In this document: positions 38,410-48,174 of the stretch, in pieces
Numbering within the stretch: the first letter of the stretch is position 1
How the letters are laid out: each line of letters opens with the position of its first letter
Origin: Lelliottia sp. JS-SCA-14
Lineage (GTDB): Bacteria > Pseudomonadota > Gammaproteobacteria > Enterobacterales > Enterobacteriaceae
DNA length: 64,000 nucleotides
Direction of reading: 5' to 3'
Assembly (NCBI RefSeq): GCF_035593345.1
Contig: NZ_CP141606.1
Coordinates: forward strand, 930,001-994,000
Translations under genes and position numbers: made by a program
Notes under the pieces: model-generated
Databases searched by the model: none
What the model saw: the letters and a program-made list of their open reading frames with translations, nothing else
What the model was told of the DNA's origin: nothing

Positions 38410-38427
38410 CAGTCATAAATCTGTCAA
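38410..38427 (+). promoter_or_regulatory. Second Pho box, inverse orientation
   Basis: CAGTCATAAATCTGTCAA matches the PhoB box at all but two positions and faces proB. An inverted upstream Pho box that stimulates phoE is known in E. coli. Confidence 0.6.
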
Positions 38428-38561
38428 AATCTGCCGCTACGCTTCCTGATCCCGCGCAACAAAGTGGCGTGCTCAGTGCGCCAGCAGTTGGCAACGGCGC
38501 TGAGTCCTGTTAAAACGTCTGATTGACATCATTTTCCCTTATTGTTGAATGGCAGAGAATC

Positions 38562-39665
38562 ATGAGTGACAGCCAGACGCTGGTCGTAAAACTCGGTACC
38601 AGTGTTTTAACAGGCGGATCGCGCCGCCTTAATCGCGCCCACATTGTTGAACTTGTCCGCCAGTGCGCACAGCTTCATGCCGCAGGTCATCGTATTGTGA
38701 TTGTGACGTCAGGGGCGATTGCCGCCGGGCGTGAACATCTGGGCTACCCCGAACTCCCCGCTACCATCGCCTCTAAACAGCTGCTGGCCGCGGTCGGACA
38801 AAGCCGTCTGATTCAACTGTGGGAACAGCTGTTCTCTATCTATGGTATTCACATCGGGCAGATGCTGCTGACTCGCGCCGACATGGAAGACAGGGAGCGC
38901 TTCCTGAACGCGCGCGACACCCTGCGTGCGCTGCTGGATAACAACATCGTTCCGGTGATTAACGAGAACGACGCGGTGGCGACGGCTGAAATCAAAGTCG
39001 GCGATAACGATAACCTCTCGGCACTGGCGGCGATTCTGGCCGGTGCGGATAAACTGCTGCTGCTCACGGATCAGCAGGGTCTGTTCACTGCCGACCCGCG
39101 TAACAATCCGGAAGCACAGCTGATTAAAGATGTGCACGGCATCGACGACGCCCTGCGCGCCATCGCCGGAGACAGCGTCTCCGGGCTGGGCACCGGCGGA
39201 ATGGGTACCAAGCTGCAGGCCGCCGACGTGGCGTGCCGTGCGGGTATCGACACCATCATCGCAGCGGGCAGCCGTCCGGGCGTGATTGGCGACGTGATGG
39301 AAGGTCTCTCCGTCGGCACTCGTTTCCACGCTCAGGCTTCTCCGCTGGAAAACCGCAAACGCTGGATCTTTGGCGCACCGCCAGCCGGTGAAATCGCCGT
39401 GGATGAAGGGGCGACCTCGGCGATTCTGGAAAGAGGGAGTTCATTACTTCCGAAAGGAATTAAAAGCGTGACAGGTAACTTCTCCCGTGGTGAAGTGATT
39501 CGTATCTGCAATCTTGAAGGTCGCGATATTGCCCACGGCGTCAGCCGCTACAACAGCGACGCGCTGAGACGCATTGCAGGGCATCATTCACAGCAAATCG
39601 ACGCAATTCTGGGCTACGAATATGGCCCGGTTGCTGTGCATCGTGACGATATGATCATTCGCTAA
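38562..39665 (+). CDS. proB: Glutamate 5-kinase
   Basis: 367 residues from ATG at 38562 ([19 protein letters not shown]). The amino-acid kinase domain (residues 1-260, with [16 protein letters not shown] and [15 protein letters not shown]) is followed by a PUA domain ([24 protein letters not shown]). It makes gamma-glutamyl phosphate, the first step of proline synthesis, and is proline-inhibited. It is ten bases from proA. Confidence 0.97.
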   Translation: MSDSQTLVVKLGTSVLTGGSRRLNRAHIVELVRQCAQLHAAGHRIVIVTSGAIAAGREHLGYPELPATIASKQLLAAVGQSRLIQLWEQLFSIYGIHIGQMLLTRADMEDRERFLNARDTLRALLDNNIVPVINENDAVATAEIKVGDNDNLSALAAILAGADKLLLLTDQQGLFTADPRNNPEAQLIKDVHGIDDALRAIAGDSVSGLGTGGMGTKLQAADVACRAGIDTIIAAGSRPGVIGDVMEGLSVGTRFHAQASPLENRKRWIFGAPPAGEIAVDEGATSAILERGSSLLPKGIKSVTGNFSRGEVIRICNLEGRDIAHGVSRYNSDALRRIAGHHSQQIDAILGYEYGPVAVHRDDMIIR

Positions 39666-39675
39666 GGAGCCAATC

Positions 39676-40929
39676 ATGCTGGAACAAATGGGCGCAGCTG
39701 CCAAAGCCGCCTCTTATAAACTGGCGCTCCTTTCCAGCCGCGAGAAAAACCGCGTTCTGGAAAAAATCGCTGACTATCTGGAAGCTCAGTCGCCGCAAAT
39801 TTTACTCGCCAACGAGCAGGATTTAGCCGACGCGCGCAACAACGGCCTGAGCGAGGCGATGCTCGATCGTCTGGCGCTGAACCCGGCGCGCCTGAAAAGC
39901 ATCGCCGACGACGTTCGTCAGGTCTGTAATCTGGCCGACCCGGTCGGGCAGGTTATTGACGGCGGGCTGCTCGACAGCGGCCTGCGCATCGAACGCCGCC
40001 GCGTGCCGCTCGGCGTCATCGGCGTGATTTATGAAGCGCGCCCGAACGTGACCGTCGACGTCGCCTCCCTGTGTCTGAAAACGGGTAACGCGGCCATTCT
40101 GCGCGGCGGGAAAGAGACGTGGCGCACCAACGCGGCGACCGTGAAAGTCATCCAGCAGGCGCTGGAAGAGTGCGGCCTGCCAGCGGGTGCGGTTCAGGCC
40201 ATCGAGAGTCCGGATCGCGCGCTGGTCAATGAAATGCTGCGCATGGACAAATACATCGACATGCTGATCCCACGCGGCGGCGCAGGTCTGCACAAGCTGT
40301 GCCGCGAACAGTCGACTATTCCGGTGATCACCGGTGGGATTGGCGTGTGTCATATCCTGGTGGATGAGAGCGCCGAAATCGCGCCAGCGCTGAAGATTAT
40401 CGTCAACGCCAAAACCCAGCGTCCGAGCACCTGTAACACCGTTGAAACGCTGCTGGTGCATCAGGGTATTGCAAAGACGTTCTTGCCTGCGCTAAGTCAG
40501 CAAATGGCCGAGAGCGGCGTGACGCTGCATGCGGATGACAACGCGCTGGCACTGCTGAAAGATGGCCCCGCCAAAGTGGAAGCGGTCAAAGCGGAACAGT
40601 ATGATGACGAGTATCTGTCGCTGGATCTGAACGTGAAAGTGGTCGCCGATCTGGACGATGCCATCGCCCACATTCGCGCCCACGGCACGCAGCACTCCGA
40701 TGCGATTCTGACCCGCACCCTGCGCAACGCCGATCGCTTTATCAATGAAGTGGACTCTTCGGCGGTCTACGTCAACGCCTCAACGCGCTTCACCGACGGC
40801 GGTCAGTTTGGGCTGGGTGCCGAAGTGGCGGTCAGCACGCAAAAACTACACGCCCGAGGCCCGATGGGTCTGGAAGCGCTGACCACCTACAAGTGGATCG
40901 GCTTCGGCGATGATACGATTCGTGCGTAA
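39676..40929 (+). CDS. proA: Glutamate-5-semialdehyde dehydrogenase
   Basis: 417 residues. The catalytic Cys lies in [17 protein letters not shown], with [29 protein letters not shown] as the NADPH region. It reduces gamma-glutamyl phosphate to glutamate semialdehyde in the proBA operon. AAGGAG lies upstream. The gene is the last core gene before thrW and the island. Confidence 0.97.
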   Translation: MLEQMGAAAKAASYKLALLSSREKNRVLEKIADYLEAQSPQILLANEQDLADARNNGLSEAMLDRLALNPARLKSIADDVRQVCNLADPVGQVIDGGLLDSGLRIERRRVPLGVIGVIYEARPNVTVDVASLCLKTGNAAILRGGKETWRTNAATVKVIQQALEECGLPAGAVQAIESPDRALVNEMLRMDKYIDMLIPRGGAGLHKLCREQSTIPVITGGIGVCHILVDESAEIAPALKIIVNAKTQRPSTCNTVETLLVHQGIAKTFLPALSQQMAESGVTLHADDNALALLKDGPAKVEAVKAEQYDDEYLSLDLNVKVVADLDDAIAHIRAHGTQHSDAILTRTLRNADRFINEVDSSAVYVNASTRFTDGGQFGLGAEVAVSTQKLHARGPMGLEALTTYKWIGFGDDTIRA

Positions 40930-41040
40930 ATAAACGAGGGTGATGCAAAAATAGGCATTTGATTCGCAAGGCCATTGACGCATCACCCCGTTAGTTTTAA
41001 CCTTTTGCCCCGTGGTTACGCTCGTAACCGGCCTCTCAGG

Positions 41041-41116
41041 GCCGATATAGCTCAGTTGGTAGAGCAGCGCATTCGTAATGCGAAGGTCGTAGGTTCGACT
41101 CCTATTATCGGCACCA
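41041..41116 (+). tRNA. thrW: tRNA-Thr (CGT)
   Basis: 76 bases including CCA. The acceptor stem GCCGATA pairs with the 3' TATCGGC, the anticodon CGT is at 41074-41076 and the T loop is TTCGACT. It follows proA as in E. coli, where thrW is a well-used integration site (CP4-6). The island described below starts in its 3' end, so the gene is restored by the incoming attL. Confidence 0.97.
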
Positions 41117-41230
41117 TTCAAGCATTTCTCAAAGTCTACACAAGTTCACTGAAACCCCATGTAATCTGCATCTTCCAGCTCTCGAGTGTATTCTAATGTC
41201 TACTGGCATACCCCAAAATCCACGTGCACT

Positions 41231-41252
41231 TGGGGGTACATTTGGGGGTATA
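41231..41252 (+). repeat. Left arm-type direct repeat of the island
   Basis: Two TGGGGGTA units 12 bases apart, 115 bases after the tRNA end. An inverted half-copy (ATACCCCAA) lies just upstream at 41209-41217. It matches 56339-56360 at 19 of 22 positions. Such repeats flank tyrosine-integrase islands as arm-binding sites; that function is inferred. Confidence 0.6.
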
Positions 41253-41266
41253 TGCTGTTCGGTCTT

Positions 41267-41404
41267 ATGGAGATAGCCGCAGTAGAAAAAGAATTTGTAG
41301 CTAAGGTTAAGAAGTTCTCGCAGCGTTACGCCAACTTTGAGCTGTATCTACAAGGCAATAGGCATTTAGGCTGGATGTTCCCTGTTAATGCTGGGACAGA
41401 ATAG
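41267..41404 (+). CDS. Short hypothetical frame, ends at an amber codon
   Basis: 45 residues (MEIAAVEKEFVAKVKKFSQR..., ending PVNAGTE). No match recognised. It runs in the same frame as the next entry and is separated from it only by TAG at 41402-41404, which is followed at once by ATG. It may be the broken front of one gene, or a real small coupled frame. Coding status is doubtful. Confidence 0.3.
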   Translation: MEIAAVEKEFVAKVKKFSQRYANFELYLQGNRHLGWMFPVNAGTE

Positions 41405-41716
41405 ATGGAGATATTTGTTCAGGCAAATAGGCTCCAATCTGGCCTTAAGCAGTCTCAAGTCTCTCGCATCATGAAATCAGCCAGAGATTTCAGATCGAGG
41501 GCGGCGAACGTCAAGGCCACCGCTGTCGATATTACAGGTGATGCCCTCGTTGCTGAATCAGCCTACCGAGAATTTATGCAGAGAAATCCGACGCTGCTAA
41601 CCAATCAGAGACAAAAGGAACAGGAGGAAATCCGCGCTCAAGAAGTTGAACGTCACCAGAGTAGGAATTTTATACAGAAACTTGCTGTGTGGTTTGTTCG
41701 TGTCACTGGAGCATGA
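41405..41716 (+). CDS. Hypothetical protein, 103 residues
   Basis: A basic helical protein with a middle section VKATAVDITGDALVAESAYREFMQRNPTLL and a charged coil (NQRQKEQEEIRAQEVERHQSR), ending in a hydrophobic patch (FIQKLAVWFVRV). GGGA eight bases before ATG is a weak ribosome site. Not recognised. It lies between thrW and the TerB_N operon and could be a fragment of the island's integration module or an independent small gene. Confidence 0.45.
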   Translation: MEIFVQANRLQSGLKQSQVSRIMKSARDFRSRAANVKATAVDITGDALVAESAYREFMQRNPTLLTNQRQKEQEEIRAQEVERHQSRNFIQKLAVWFVRVTGA

Positions 41717-41933
41717 AATGCACTCTGCACGGTTCGCCGTCGGTGAGCTCATTTCCCGTTAGCAGAGTCAGTTCTGATAGCAAATTGATAAGAATAATTG
41801 CCGCCAGTTCCGCATCTATGTAACAGCTACTCGTGTGTTTATGCAGAACCAATTCAACTCCATTCTGATGCGAATGACCCATAAGCATTCGCATGCCTCC
41901 AAAAATTTCTGCTTGAAAAGCATGCTTAATCAA
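41703..41933 (-). CDS. Possible small protein on the minus strand
   Basis: 76 residues if translated from TTG at 41933, which has AAAGGA eight bases upstream on the minus strand. The sequence has a hydrophobic helix (YIDAELAAIILINLLSELTLLTG). No homologue recognised. Its last bases overlap the convergent hypothetical gene. Supported only by the ribosome site and open frame. Confidence 0.3.
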   Translation of the reverse strand: MIKHAFQAEIFGGMRMLMGHSHQNGVELVLHKHTSSCYIDAELAAIILINLLSELTLLTGNELTDGEPCRVHFMLQ

Positions 41934-42085
41934 TAATTATTTCCTTTAAATCAATAAATTAATTTTGATTGCATTTTGGTTTGAACCCTTGCGATTTAGA
42001 CGTATTATTTTGAGATTAATCCACTTGCTCAACCTTCATTGCTGCTTGTGAGCGTGCGTGAAGAATGATTTTAAGGTTATATATC

Positions 42086-44395
42086 ATGGAGTTATTGAAG
42101 TTTCTGGCAGCGATTTTAGTCATTTACTTGTTGTTTTTTAGAAAGAAAAAACGTAAATCTCCAAAGTCTTATGCTTCAAGCCCCATGAAAGCACCGCCAA
42201 AAGAATGGCTCGCTGACATCAAGAAAAAAGAGGCGGTTGTGCGAAACGATGATAGTGAAGACGATAACCTTGCAACTTTTACATTGAGCGGTGGCCGGGG
42301 TATTGAACTTCGGGTGACAACCAATCATTACCGGAACACCTCAAAGTCAGCAGGTGCACTAGCTCGATGGGTACTTCCGGGTGAGATGGTAACTGTAGCT
42401 GGTGTAGCAATTAGCGGTGGCCACATTTACGTGGGGCAACTTATGAAGCCCTCCGGTCAGGAATCAGGCGGCAATTATGACGATGGAAGTGAGGCATCAT
42501 TAATTGATGACACATGTAAGATAAAACCTACTTCTTATTTTTACGAGGACAGTTCATTAGGATACTGGCCCAGTTTTTCCTCTCTTTCCCCAGAAGCACG
42601 CGGTGCGTATGTCAGTTGGCTTGCCAGCGAAAGGTCTGATCCATCGTGTCCTATCGGCTATGTTTTTATCTACCTCTACGGCCTGGAAAGAAAAGCGCTC
42701 GTAGATTCCACTGACCCAAAATTCCCTGATGCTGAGTTCCGCAATCTGTTCAATGAAGTCGCTCGGTTAAGATCGGTATTCATTGAGAACCGCTCCTTCC
42801 GTGGATATTCGACCCAATTACTCGAAGCAATGTCTATTCTGCGCCCGAACATGGGCTTAGCCATTGAGCCCGATAGCGATTCAGGTTTCAGCAACAGCAT
42901 GCAATTTAAGCTGGCTCTGGCAAAAACTGTACATGAAGGAGTTCCTGTATCAGCTGAACTGGCGTTGAACTGGGTAATAAACCACACCGAGTATTCGCTG
43001 CGTACCCCGGCTCGCCGCTGTGCTAAAGAGTTTGCTGCGCTTTTCAAACGGCGTTACACCCTCAAATATGGTGAAGGGATGGTCGTTAAGGCGAATAAAA
43101 CGCGCTTACGTTTAGATTACACACCAGCAAGTCCTAGTTTGCGAGGTGTTCGACTTCCTGTTCCCGACCTGCCTGATCCAAGTGCGTTGAAGAGCCCTGT
43201 CCAGAAAATTATGGCTCTTGCCGACATATGTACAGATGAACTTGATGCTTATAGTCGCTACCTTGGTAGGAAAGGTACGTCAGTCAATGATACGGCTGCA
43301 ATTATGTTGCTCCCTTCAGAGATCGTTAATGAAAGCGCAGAAAAAATATTAAGCTCATTCAAACGCTGGGCTGATGAGGCGATCCTCGTCAATGAGGGGT
43401 TAGTCTCAGTTGCTGACTTTTGGGCACATATGAATGCCAGTTGCCCCAATAAGATCAATAAAAAAGAGGCCGATTTGATGCAGGCCTTTGCTCTGAAGAT
43501 GGGTTACGGTCTGGCACCTGACCCGTATTATCACCATGTGAAGGCAGATGTTGATGGGACACTTGTTCTATTCCCTGCCGCCGAAAGTGGACGCTTCTCA
43601 CCTTCTCCTGAATTTATTTCAGCAGTAATGACGCTTAGATTAGGGGCGATGGTCGCCTTGATTGACGATTCTCTTGATCAAGCTGAACAGAAAGTGCTTG
43701 AGAATGCTATCAACAGCAACACTGGTTTCACCGATGATGAAAAGCGTTCTCTACACGCGTATTTAACGTGGCAGCTTCATACCCCAGCCAATATGACAGG
43801 AATGAAAAGCAGGATTGAGTTGATGGGGGCTGCGGAAAAAGCGGCTGTGGGCAAAGTTATCGTTAGTGTTGCCTGCTCGGATGGAACAATAGCGCCTGCC
43901 GAAATCAAACAGCTTGAGAAGATTTATTCCAGTTTGGGTCTGGATCCCTCATCTGTATCGAGCAATATCCATCAGCATTCCGCAACTGAACATGATCTCG
44001 TCTCGTCTGTACCAACTGCTCAGCCAGCAGCAGGGTTCACACTGGATGCTAATGTACTTGCCCGCCACGAATCTGCCACGGATGATGTTCGTAAATTGCT
44101 GAACACAATTTTCACCGAAGAAGAACCGGAAGAGCCAGAAAGCGCTTCAGCCTTATTAACGGAGGCGGGGGGCCTTGATTCCGCACATAGCCAGCTTTAT
44201 CGCAGTTTGCTGGAGAAAGAACAGTGGTCCCGAAAAGAGGCGACAGAATTGTGCGGAAATTTGAATTTGATGCTCGGCGGTGCGCTTGAGGTGATCAATG
44301 ACTGGTCCTATGCGGTGGTTGATGCTCCGGTACTGGACGATGCCGATGATGATATCTGGGTTGACCTGGAAATTGCCAAAGAATTAGAGGGATAG
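42086..44395 (+). CDS. TerB_N / TerB / TerB_C domain protein with N-terminal membrane anchor
   Basis: 769 residues from ATG at 42086, which has AAGG nine bases upstream; ATG at 42065 is an in-frame alternative seven codons longer. Residues 3-18 are a single membrane segment (LLKFLAAILVIYLLFF) followed by a Lys/Arg stop-transfer run. Residues 60-120 form a beta-rich part. The TerB_N signature is at about 160-205 (YWPSFSSLSPEARGAYVSW, CPIGYVFIYLYGLERKAL). A TerB-like helical domain with an acidic turn is at about 580-620 (AVGKVIVSVACSDGTIAPAE), and the C-terminal 110 residues are TerB_C-like. TerB domains bind metal and are linked to stress and phage defence. The ATPase gene follows after three bases. 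Confidence 0.8.
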   Translation: MELLKFLAAILVIYLLFFRKKKRKSPKSYASSPMKAPPKEWLADIKKKEAVVRNDDSEDDNLATFTLSGGRGIELRVTTNHYRNTSKSAGALARWVLPGEMVTVAGVAISGGHIYVGQLMKPSGQESGGNYDDGSEASLIDDTCKIKPTSYFYEDSSLGYWPSFSSLSPEARGAYVSWLASERSDPSCPIGYVFIYLYGLERKALVDSTDPKFPDAEFRNLFNEVARLRSVFIENRSFRGYSTQLLEAMSILRPNMGLAIEPDSDSGFSNSMQFKLALAKTVHEGVPVSAELALNWVINHTEYSLRTPARRCAKEFAALFKRRYTLKYGEGMVVKANKTRLRLDYTPASPSLRGVRLPVPDLPDPSALKSPVQKIMALADICTDELDAYSRYLGRKGTSVNDTAAIMLLPSEIVNESAEKILSSFKRWADEAILVNEGLVSVADFWAHMNASCPNKINKKEADLMQAFALKMGYGLAPDPYYHHVKADVDGTLVLFPAAESGRFSPSPEFISAVMTLRLGAMVALIDDSLDQAEQKVLENAINSNTGFTDDEKRSLHAYLTWQLHTPANMTGMKSRIELMGAAEKAAVGKVIVSVACSDGTIAPAEIKQLEKIYSSLGLDPSSVSSNIHQHSATEHDLVSSVPTAQPAAGFTLDANVLARHESATDDVRKLLNTIFTEEEPEEPESASALLTEAGGLDSAHSQLYRSLLEKEQWSRKEATELCGNLNLMLGGALEVINDWSYAVVDAPVLDDADDDIWVDLEIAKELEG

Positions 44396-44398
44396 TGA

Positions 44399-45715
44399 AT
44401 GTATGTAACACGTATAAGAGTGAAAGAACGTGACGCTATTATTCAGTCACTTAAGTCAGGCGTAACGCCAAGGATAGGCATTCAGCATATCCAGGTTGGC
44501 CGCGTGAATGAGATCACCGCTCTCCACCAAGATATTGAGAGGATTGCTGACGGTGGTGCAAGCTTCAGACTTATCATCGGTGAATATGGTTCTGGTAAAA
44601 CGTTCTTTCTGAGTGTTGTGCGCTCTATTGCGCTAGAGAAGAAGCTGGTGTCAGTCAGTGCAGACCTTTCTCCTGACAGACGCATTCACTCATCGGGAGG
44701 TCAGGCTCGTAATCTCTATTCTGAGCTTATGAAAAACATGTCCACCAGAAACAAGCCGGATGGTAATGCGTTACTTAGCGTTGTTGAAAGATTCGTTACG
44801 GAGGCAAGAAAGGAAGCGGACACGGACGGCTCCGAGGTTTCATCAGTTATTCATAAACGCCTGGCAGCTCTGTCAGATATGGTGGGTGGATATGACTTTG
44901 CGAAGGTCATTGATGCATTCTGGCGCGGGCATGAGCAGGATAACGAAACGCTAAAATCCAATGCTATTCGCTGGTTGCGGGGAGAGTACACCACCAAAAC
45001 TGATGCCCGTAACGATCTCGACGTTCGGACTATTATCTCAGACACTTCATTCTATGATTCTTTGAAGCTGATGAGCCTTTTTGTCCGCCAGGCAGGCTAT
45101 GCCGGTCTTTTGGTCAGCCTCGACGAAATGGTGAACCTCTTTAAGCTGAATAATACGCAAGCAAGAACAGCGAACTACGAACAGATTTTGCGGATCCTGA
45201 ATGACTGCCTGCAAGGCTCAGCCGAGAACATTGGTTTTATCCTCGGGGGTACGCCAGAGTTTCTGTTCGATCCGCGTAAAGGTCTTTACAGCTATGAGGC
45301 GCTCCAGTCGCGTCTGGCGGAAAACCGGTTCGCGCAAAAAGCAGGAGTGATTGACTACTCATCCCCCACTTTGCATCTTGCCAGCCTCACCCCTGAGGAA
45401 CTGTATATTTTGCTGAGAAATCTTCGTCATGTTTATGCAGGTGGAGATCCAGAGAATTATCTGGTACCAGATGAGGCACTGACTGGATTCCTGCATCACT
45501 GTAGTAAAACCATTGGAGACGCTTACTTCCGTACCCCCCGTAATACGATAAAAGGTTTCCTGGACATGCTGGCCGTGCTGGAACAAAACAGAACGATGAA
45601 CTGGCAAACACTAATCGAGGGTGTGGCGATTGAAGAGGACAGGCCCAGCGATATGGATGACGCCACTACGGAGGAAAGCGATGACGACGACGGATTGGCG
45701 AACTTCAAACTATGA
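44399..45715 (+). CDS. BrxD/DUF2791-like P-loop ATPase
   Basis: 438 residues. Walker A is GEYGSGKTF at residues 61-69, in the order seen in BREX BrxD-type ATPases (RVNEITALHQDIERI before it, FRLIIGEYGSGKTFFLSVV). Walker B is VSLDEMVNL near residue 240; the sensor region is FILGGTPEFL and the following SRLAENRFA. A C-terminal winged-helix-like stretch contains FRTPRNTIKGFLDML, and the tail is very acidic. In BREX type 2 the same ATPase class is paired with a Lhr-like helicase (BrxHI). It starts three bases after the TerB_N gene and overlaps the helicase gene by four bases (ATGA), which argues for one complex. Confidence 0.8.
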   Translation: MYVTRIRVKERDAIIQSLKSGVTPRIGIQHIQVGRVNEITALHQDIERIADGGASFRLIIGEYGSGKTFFLSVVRSIALEKKLVSVSADLSPDRRIHSSGGQARNLYSELMKNMSTRNKPDGNALLSVVERFVTEARKEADTDGSEVSSVIHKRLAALSDMVGGYDFAKVIDAFWRGHEQDNETLKSNAIRWLRGEYTTKTDARNDLDVRTIISDTSFYDSLKLMSLFVRQAGYAGLLVSLDEMVNLFKLNNTQARTANYEQILRILNDCLQGSAENIGFILGGTPEFLFDPRKGLYSYEALQSRLAENRFAQKAGVIDYSSPTLHLASLTPEELYILLRNLRHVYAGGDPENYLVPDEALTGFLHHCSKTIGDAYFRTPRNTIKGFLDMLAVLEQNRTMNWQTLIEGVAIEEDRPSDMDDATTEESDDDDGLANFKL

Positions 45716-47907
45716 GCAGTGCCTACGATAGCCTCGATCCCCGCGTCCGTAAGTGGGTTTACAAGCAGGGGTGGTCGACATTAAGGCCCTTGCAGGAGAG
45801 TTCTATCCCGGCAATTTTAGCCCGTGATCGAGACGTGCTAATCAGTGCAGGTACAGCAGCGGGTAAAACAGAGGCTTTCTTTCTTCCTGCCTGTTCGGCA
45901 GTTGCAGATCTCACGAATGGATTTGGCATCGTCTATATCAGTCCGTTGAAGGCATTGATTAACGATCAGCACCGTCGTCTTGAGAGCCTTGGAGATGCAT
46001 TGGCAATGCCAGTGACTCCCTGGCATGGAGATGTACCACAAAGTAAAAAGAAGAAAGCTCGGACGAACCCTGCTGGCATTTTACTGATTACACCTGAGTC
46101 ACTTGAGTCTTTGCTCATAAACTCGATGGGCTGGCTCAAGCAGGCGTTTTCTTCAGTCGCATACATCGTTATTGATGAGTTTCATGCTTTTATTGGCTCA
46201 GAGCGTGGTGTACAGCTGCTTTCTCTGCTCAATAGAATTGACCATGTGCTAGGACGCCAGGTAAATCCAATTCCTCGCGTTGCGTTGAGTGCCACGCTGG
46301 GGGAACTGGAGAAAGTGCCAGAACTGTTGCGCCCGGACAAACGACTCCCCTGTGTAACTGTTACAGATAGTAATAGCACGACCACTCTTCAGGTACAGGT
46401 CAAAGGGTACCTGGAGCGAGTGATCCAAAAAGAGGAAGAACTTCAGAGTTCAGCTGAACATGACGTTTGCTCTGACATTTTCAGACTTTGCCGTGGCGAT
46501 TCTCATTTGGTCTTTGCAAACAGCCGAAAGCGCACTGAAAGCATTGCGGCAACGCTGAGCGACATGTGTGAGGAACAAATTGTTCCGAATGAATTTTTCC
46601 CGCACCATGGTTCCCTTGCCAAGGAATTACGTGAGGCGCTTGAATCTCGTCTTCAGAAAGGAAATTTGCCCACAACAGCTGTTTGTACAATGACGCTTGA
46701 GTTGGGAATTGATATCGGTAAGGTTAAGTCGGTTATCCAAGTTACGCCTCCGCATTCTGTTTCCAGTTTGCGCCAGCGTATGGGGCGTTCTGGGCGACGC
46801 GATTCCCCATCAATACTCAGAATGCTAATTACAGAAAATGAGCTTACTGTGAGTAGCAGTATCGTTGATCACCTACGACTCCAGTTGGTGCAGTCGATGG
46901 CAATGATCAAGTTGATGATCTCTAAACAATGGTTTGAGCCTGCCGATTCCCGGCAGATGCATTACTCCACGCTGCTACACCAGATTCTTGCAATTACCGC
47001 ACAATGGGGTGGAGTTCGTGCCGACCAGCTCTGGACACAACTATGCCAGACAGGGCCATTCAGAAATGTAGATTTAAACGATTTCAAAAGCCTGCTTAAA
47101 CATTTGGGAGCATGTGGCCTACTCACTCAACTTGCTAGCGGCGAAATGGTTGTTGGGGCAGAGGGGGAGAAACTGACTAACCATTACACTTTTTATGCTG
47201 TGTTCAATACTCCAGAAGAGTTCCGCATTGTCACCGGAAACAGAACCCTTGGAACAGTGCCTGTTGACTCCCCACTGCTACCAGACCAACACATCATCTT
47301 CGGTGGGCGGCGCTGGAAAGTGACAGAGATCGAGACAGAGAAAAAAGTTATCTATGTAGAGGCAACCAAAGGCGGTCAGCCACCACAATTTAGTGGGGGA
47401 GGTATGTCTGTTCATGATGCCGTTCGTCAGGAAATGCTCGCTATCTATAGGGAAGGTGATTACCGCATAGCAATAGGTAGCAAGAAAGTAGATTATGCCG
47501 ATACTGCCGCCAGAAACCTATTTGCGGAAGGCTGTAGTAACTTTCAGCGTTTTAAACTTCAAAATGAGTGTTTTATTACGAGTGGACAACACTGTTACGT
47601 AATACCCTGGATGGGGGATAAAGTTGTCAATACGATTACAGCCTTGCTCATAAGCTGTGGTTTTAAAGCTAATTCATTGGCTGGAATTATAGAAATTGAC
47701 GGCTCAAGTGTCGCTTCTGTTCAACAGGCACTTAAAGGTATGCTGCTGTCAGGCTTGCCTTCAGCGTTTGATCTTGCTGTAAATGTTCCAGAAAAGTACT
47801 TAGATAAATATGACGAATACTTACCTGAGTCTCTGCTTGTGAAAGGATTTGGGGAAAAAGCGTATGACATTGAAGGCACTCGTATTTGGTTGAAGCAGCA
47901 CCTTTAG
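45712..47907 (+). CDS. Lhr-like superfamily II helicase (BrxHI-like)
   Basis: 731 residues. The Q-motif region GWSTLRPLQESSIPAIL, Walker A SAGTAAGKTEAFFLP (residues 45-59), DEFH box VIDEFHAFIGSERGVQLLSLLNRI near 155, motif III ALSATLGE near 191 and motif VI RQRMGRSGRRD near 353 are intact. DEFHAF and the Lhr-type SERGVQ sequence place it with Lhr/BrxHI rather than RecQ or RecG. The C-terminal 350 residues carry the winged-helix and Lhr-core-like regions. Its start overlaps the ATPase stop. It probably unwinds nucleic acid with the ATPase. Confidence 0.82.
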   Translation: MSSAYDSLDPRVRKWVYKQGWSTLRPLQESSIPAILARDRDVLISAGTAAGKTEAFFLPACSAVADLTNGFGIVYISPLKALINDQHRRLESLGDALAMPVTPWHGDVPQSKKKKARTNPAGILLITPESLESLLINSMGWLKQAFSSVAYIVIDEFHAFIGSERGVQLLSLLNRIDHVLGRQVNPIPRVALSATLGELEKVPELLRPDKRLPCVTVTDSNSTTTLQVQVKGYLERVIQKEEELQSSAEHDVCSDIFRLCRGDSHLVFANSRKRTESIAATLSDMCEEQIVPNEFFPHHGSLAKELREALESRLQKGNLPTTAVCTMTLELGIDIGKVKSVIQVTPPHSVSSLRQRMGRSGRRDSPSILRMLITENELTVSSSIVDHLRLQLVQSMAMIKLMISKQWFEPADSRQMHYSTLLHQILAITAQWGGVRADQLWTQLCQTGPFRNVDLNDFKSLLKHLGACGLLTQLASGEMVVGAEGEKLTNHYTFYAVFNTPEEFRIVTGNRTLGTVPVDSPLLPDQHIIFGGRRWKVTEIETEKKVIYVEATKGGQPPQFSGGGMSVHDAVRQEMLAIYREGDYRIAIGSKKVDYADTAARNLFAEGCSNFQRFKLQNECFITSGQHCYVIPWMGDKVVNTITALLISCGFKANSLAGIIEIDGSSVASVQQALKGMLLSGLPSAFDLAVNVPEKYLDKYDEYLPESLLVKGFGEKAYDIEGTRIWLKQHL

Positions 47908-48117
47908 TAAACTGGTTACATAATAAGAGGGAGATGCTCCTCCTAAGATTTAGGCCGATTTTTGATTTCAATGTTCGCTCTTGGCTCGGATCTGCCAGAA
48001 ATCTAGGTCATAAGATCAGCTTTGAGATAGAAGTAACCTACGCTGAATTATTTGCAAGTCAAATCAATGAATCATTTTCCATTTTTTTCTGGAATAACAA
48101 TATTTATACTCGCTCGT

Positions 48118-48152
48118 TTAAAAAAGACAGCCATACTACTTAATGGCTGTCT
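48118..48152 (-). terminator. Terminator downstream of the helicase-nuclease gene
   Basis: On the minus strand AGACAGCCAT and ATGGCTGTCT form a 10-bp stem with an 8-base loop, followed by TTTTTTAAA. It lies 23 bases after the stop of the minus-strand gene and also faces the end of the trio. Confidence 0.8.
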
Positions 48153-48174
48153 GATGTTCATCATGTCTGTAGTA

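Noticed and set aside
42086..47907. Full BREX or DISARM system
   Set aside because: No methyltransferase, PglZ, BrxA or BrxB, or SNF2-type gene was found near the three genes.
47934..48143. 69-codon plus-strand frame after the Lhr-like helicase
   Set aside because: A GAGGGAG run lies too close to the ATG, the frame has no recognisable motif and its end falls in the terminator hairpin of the opposite gene.
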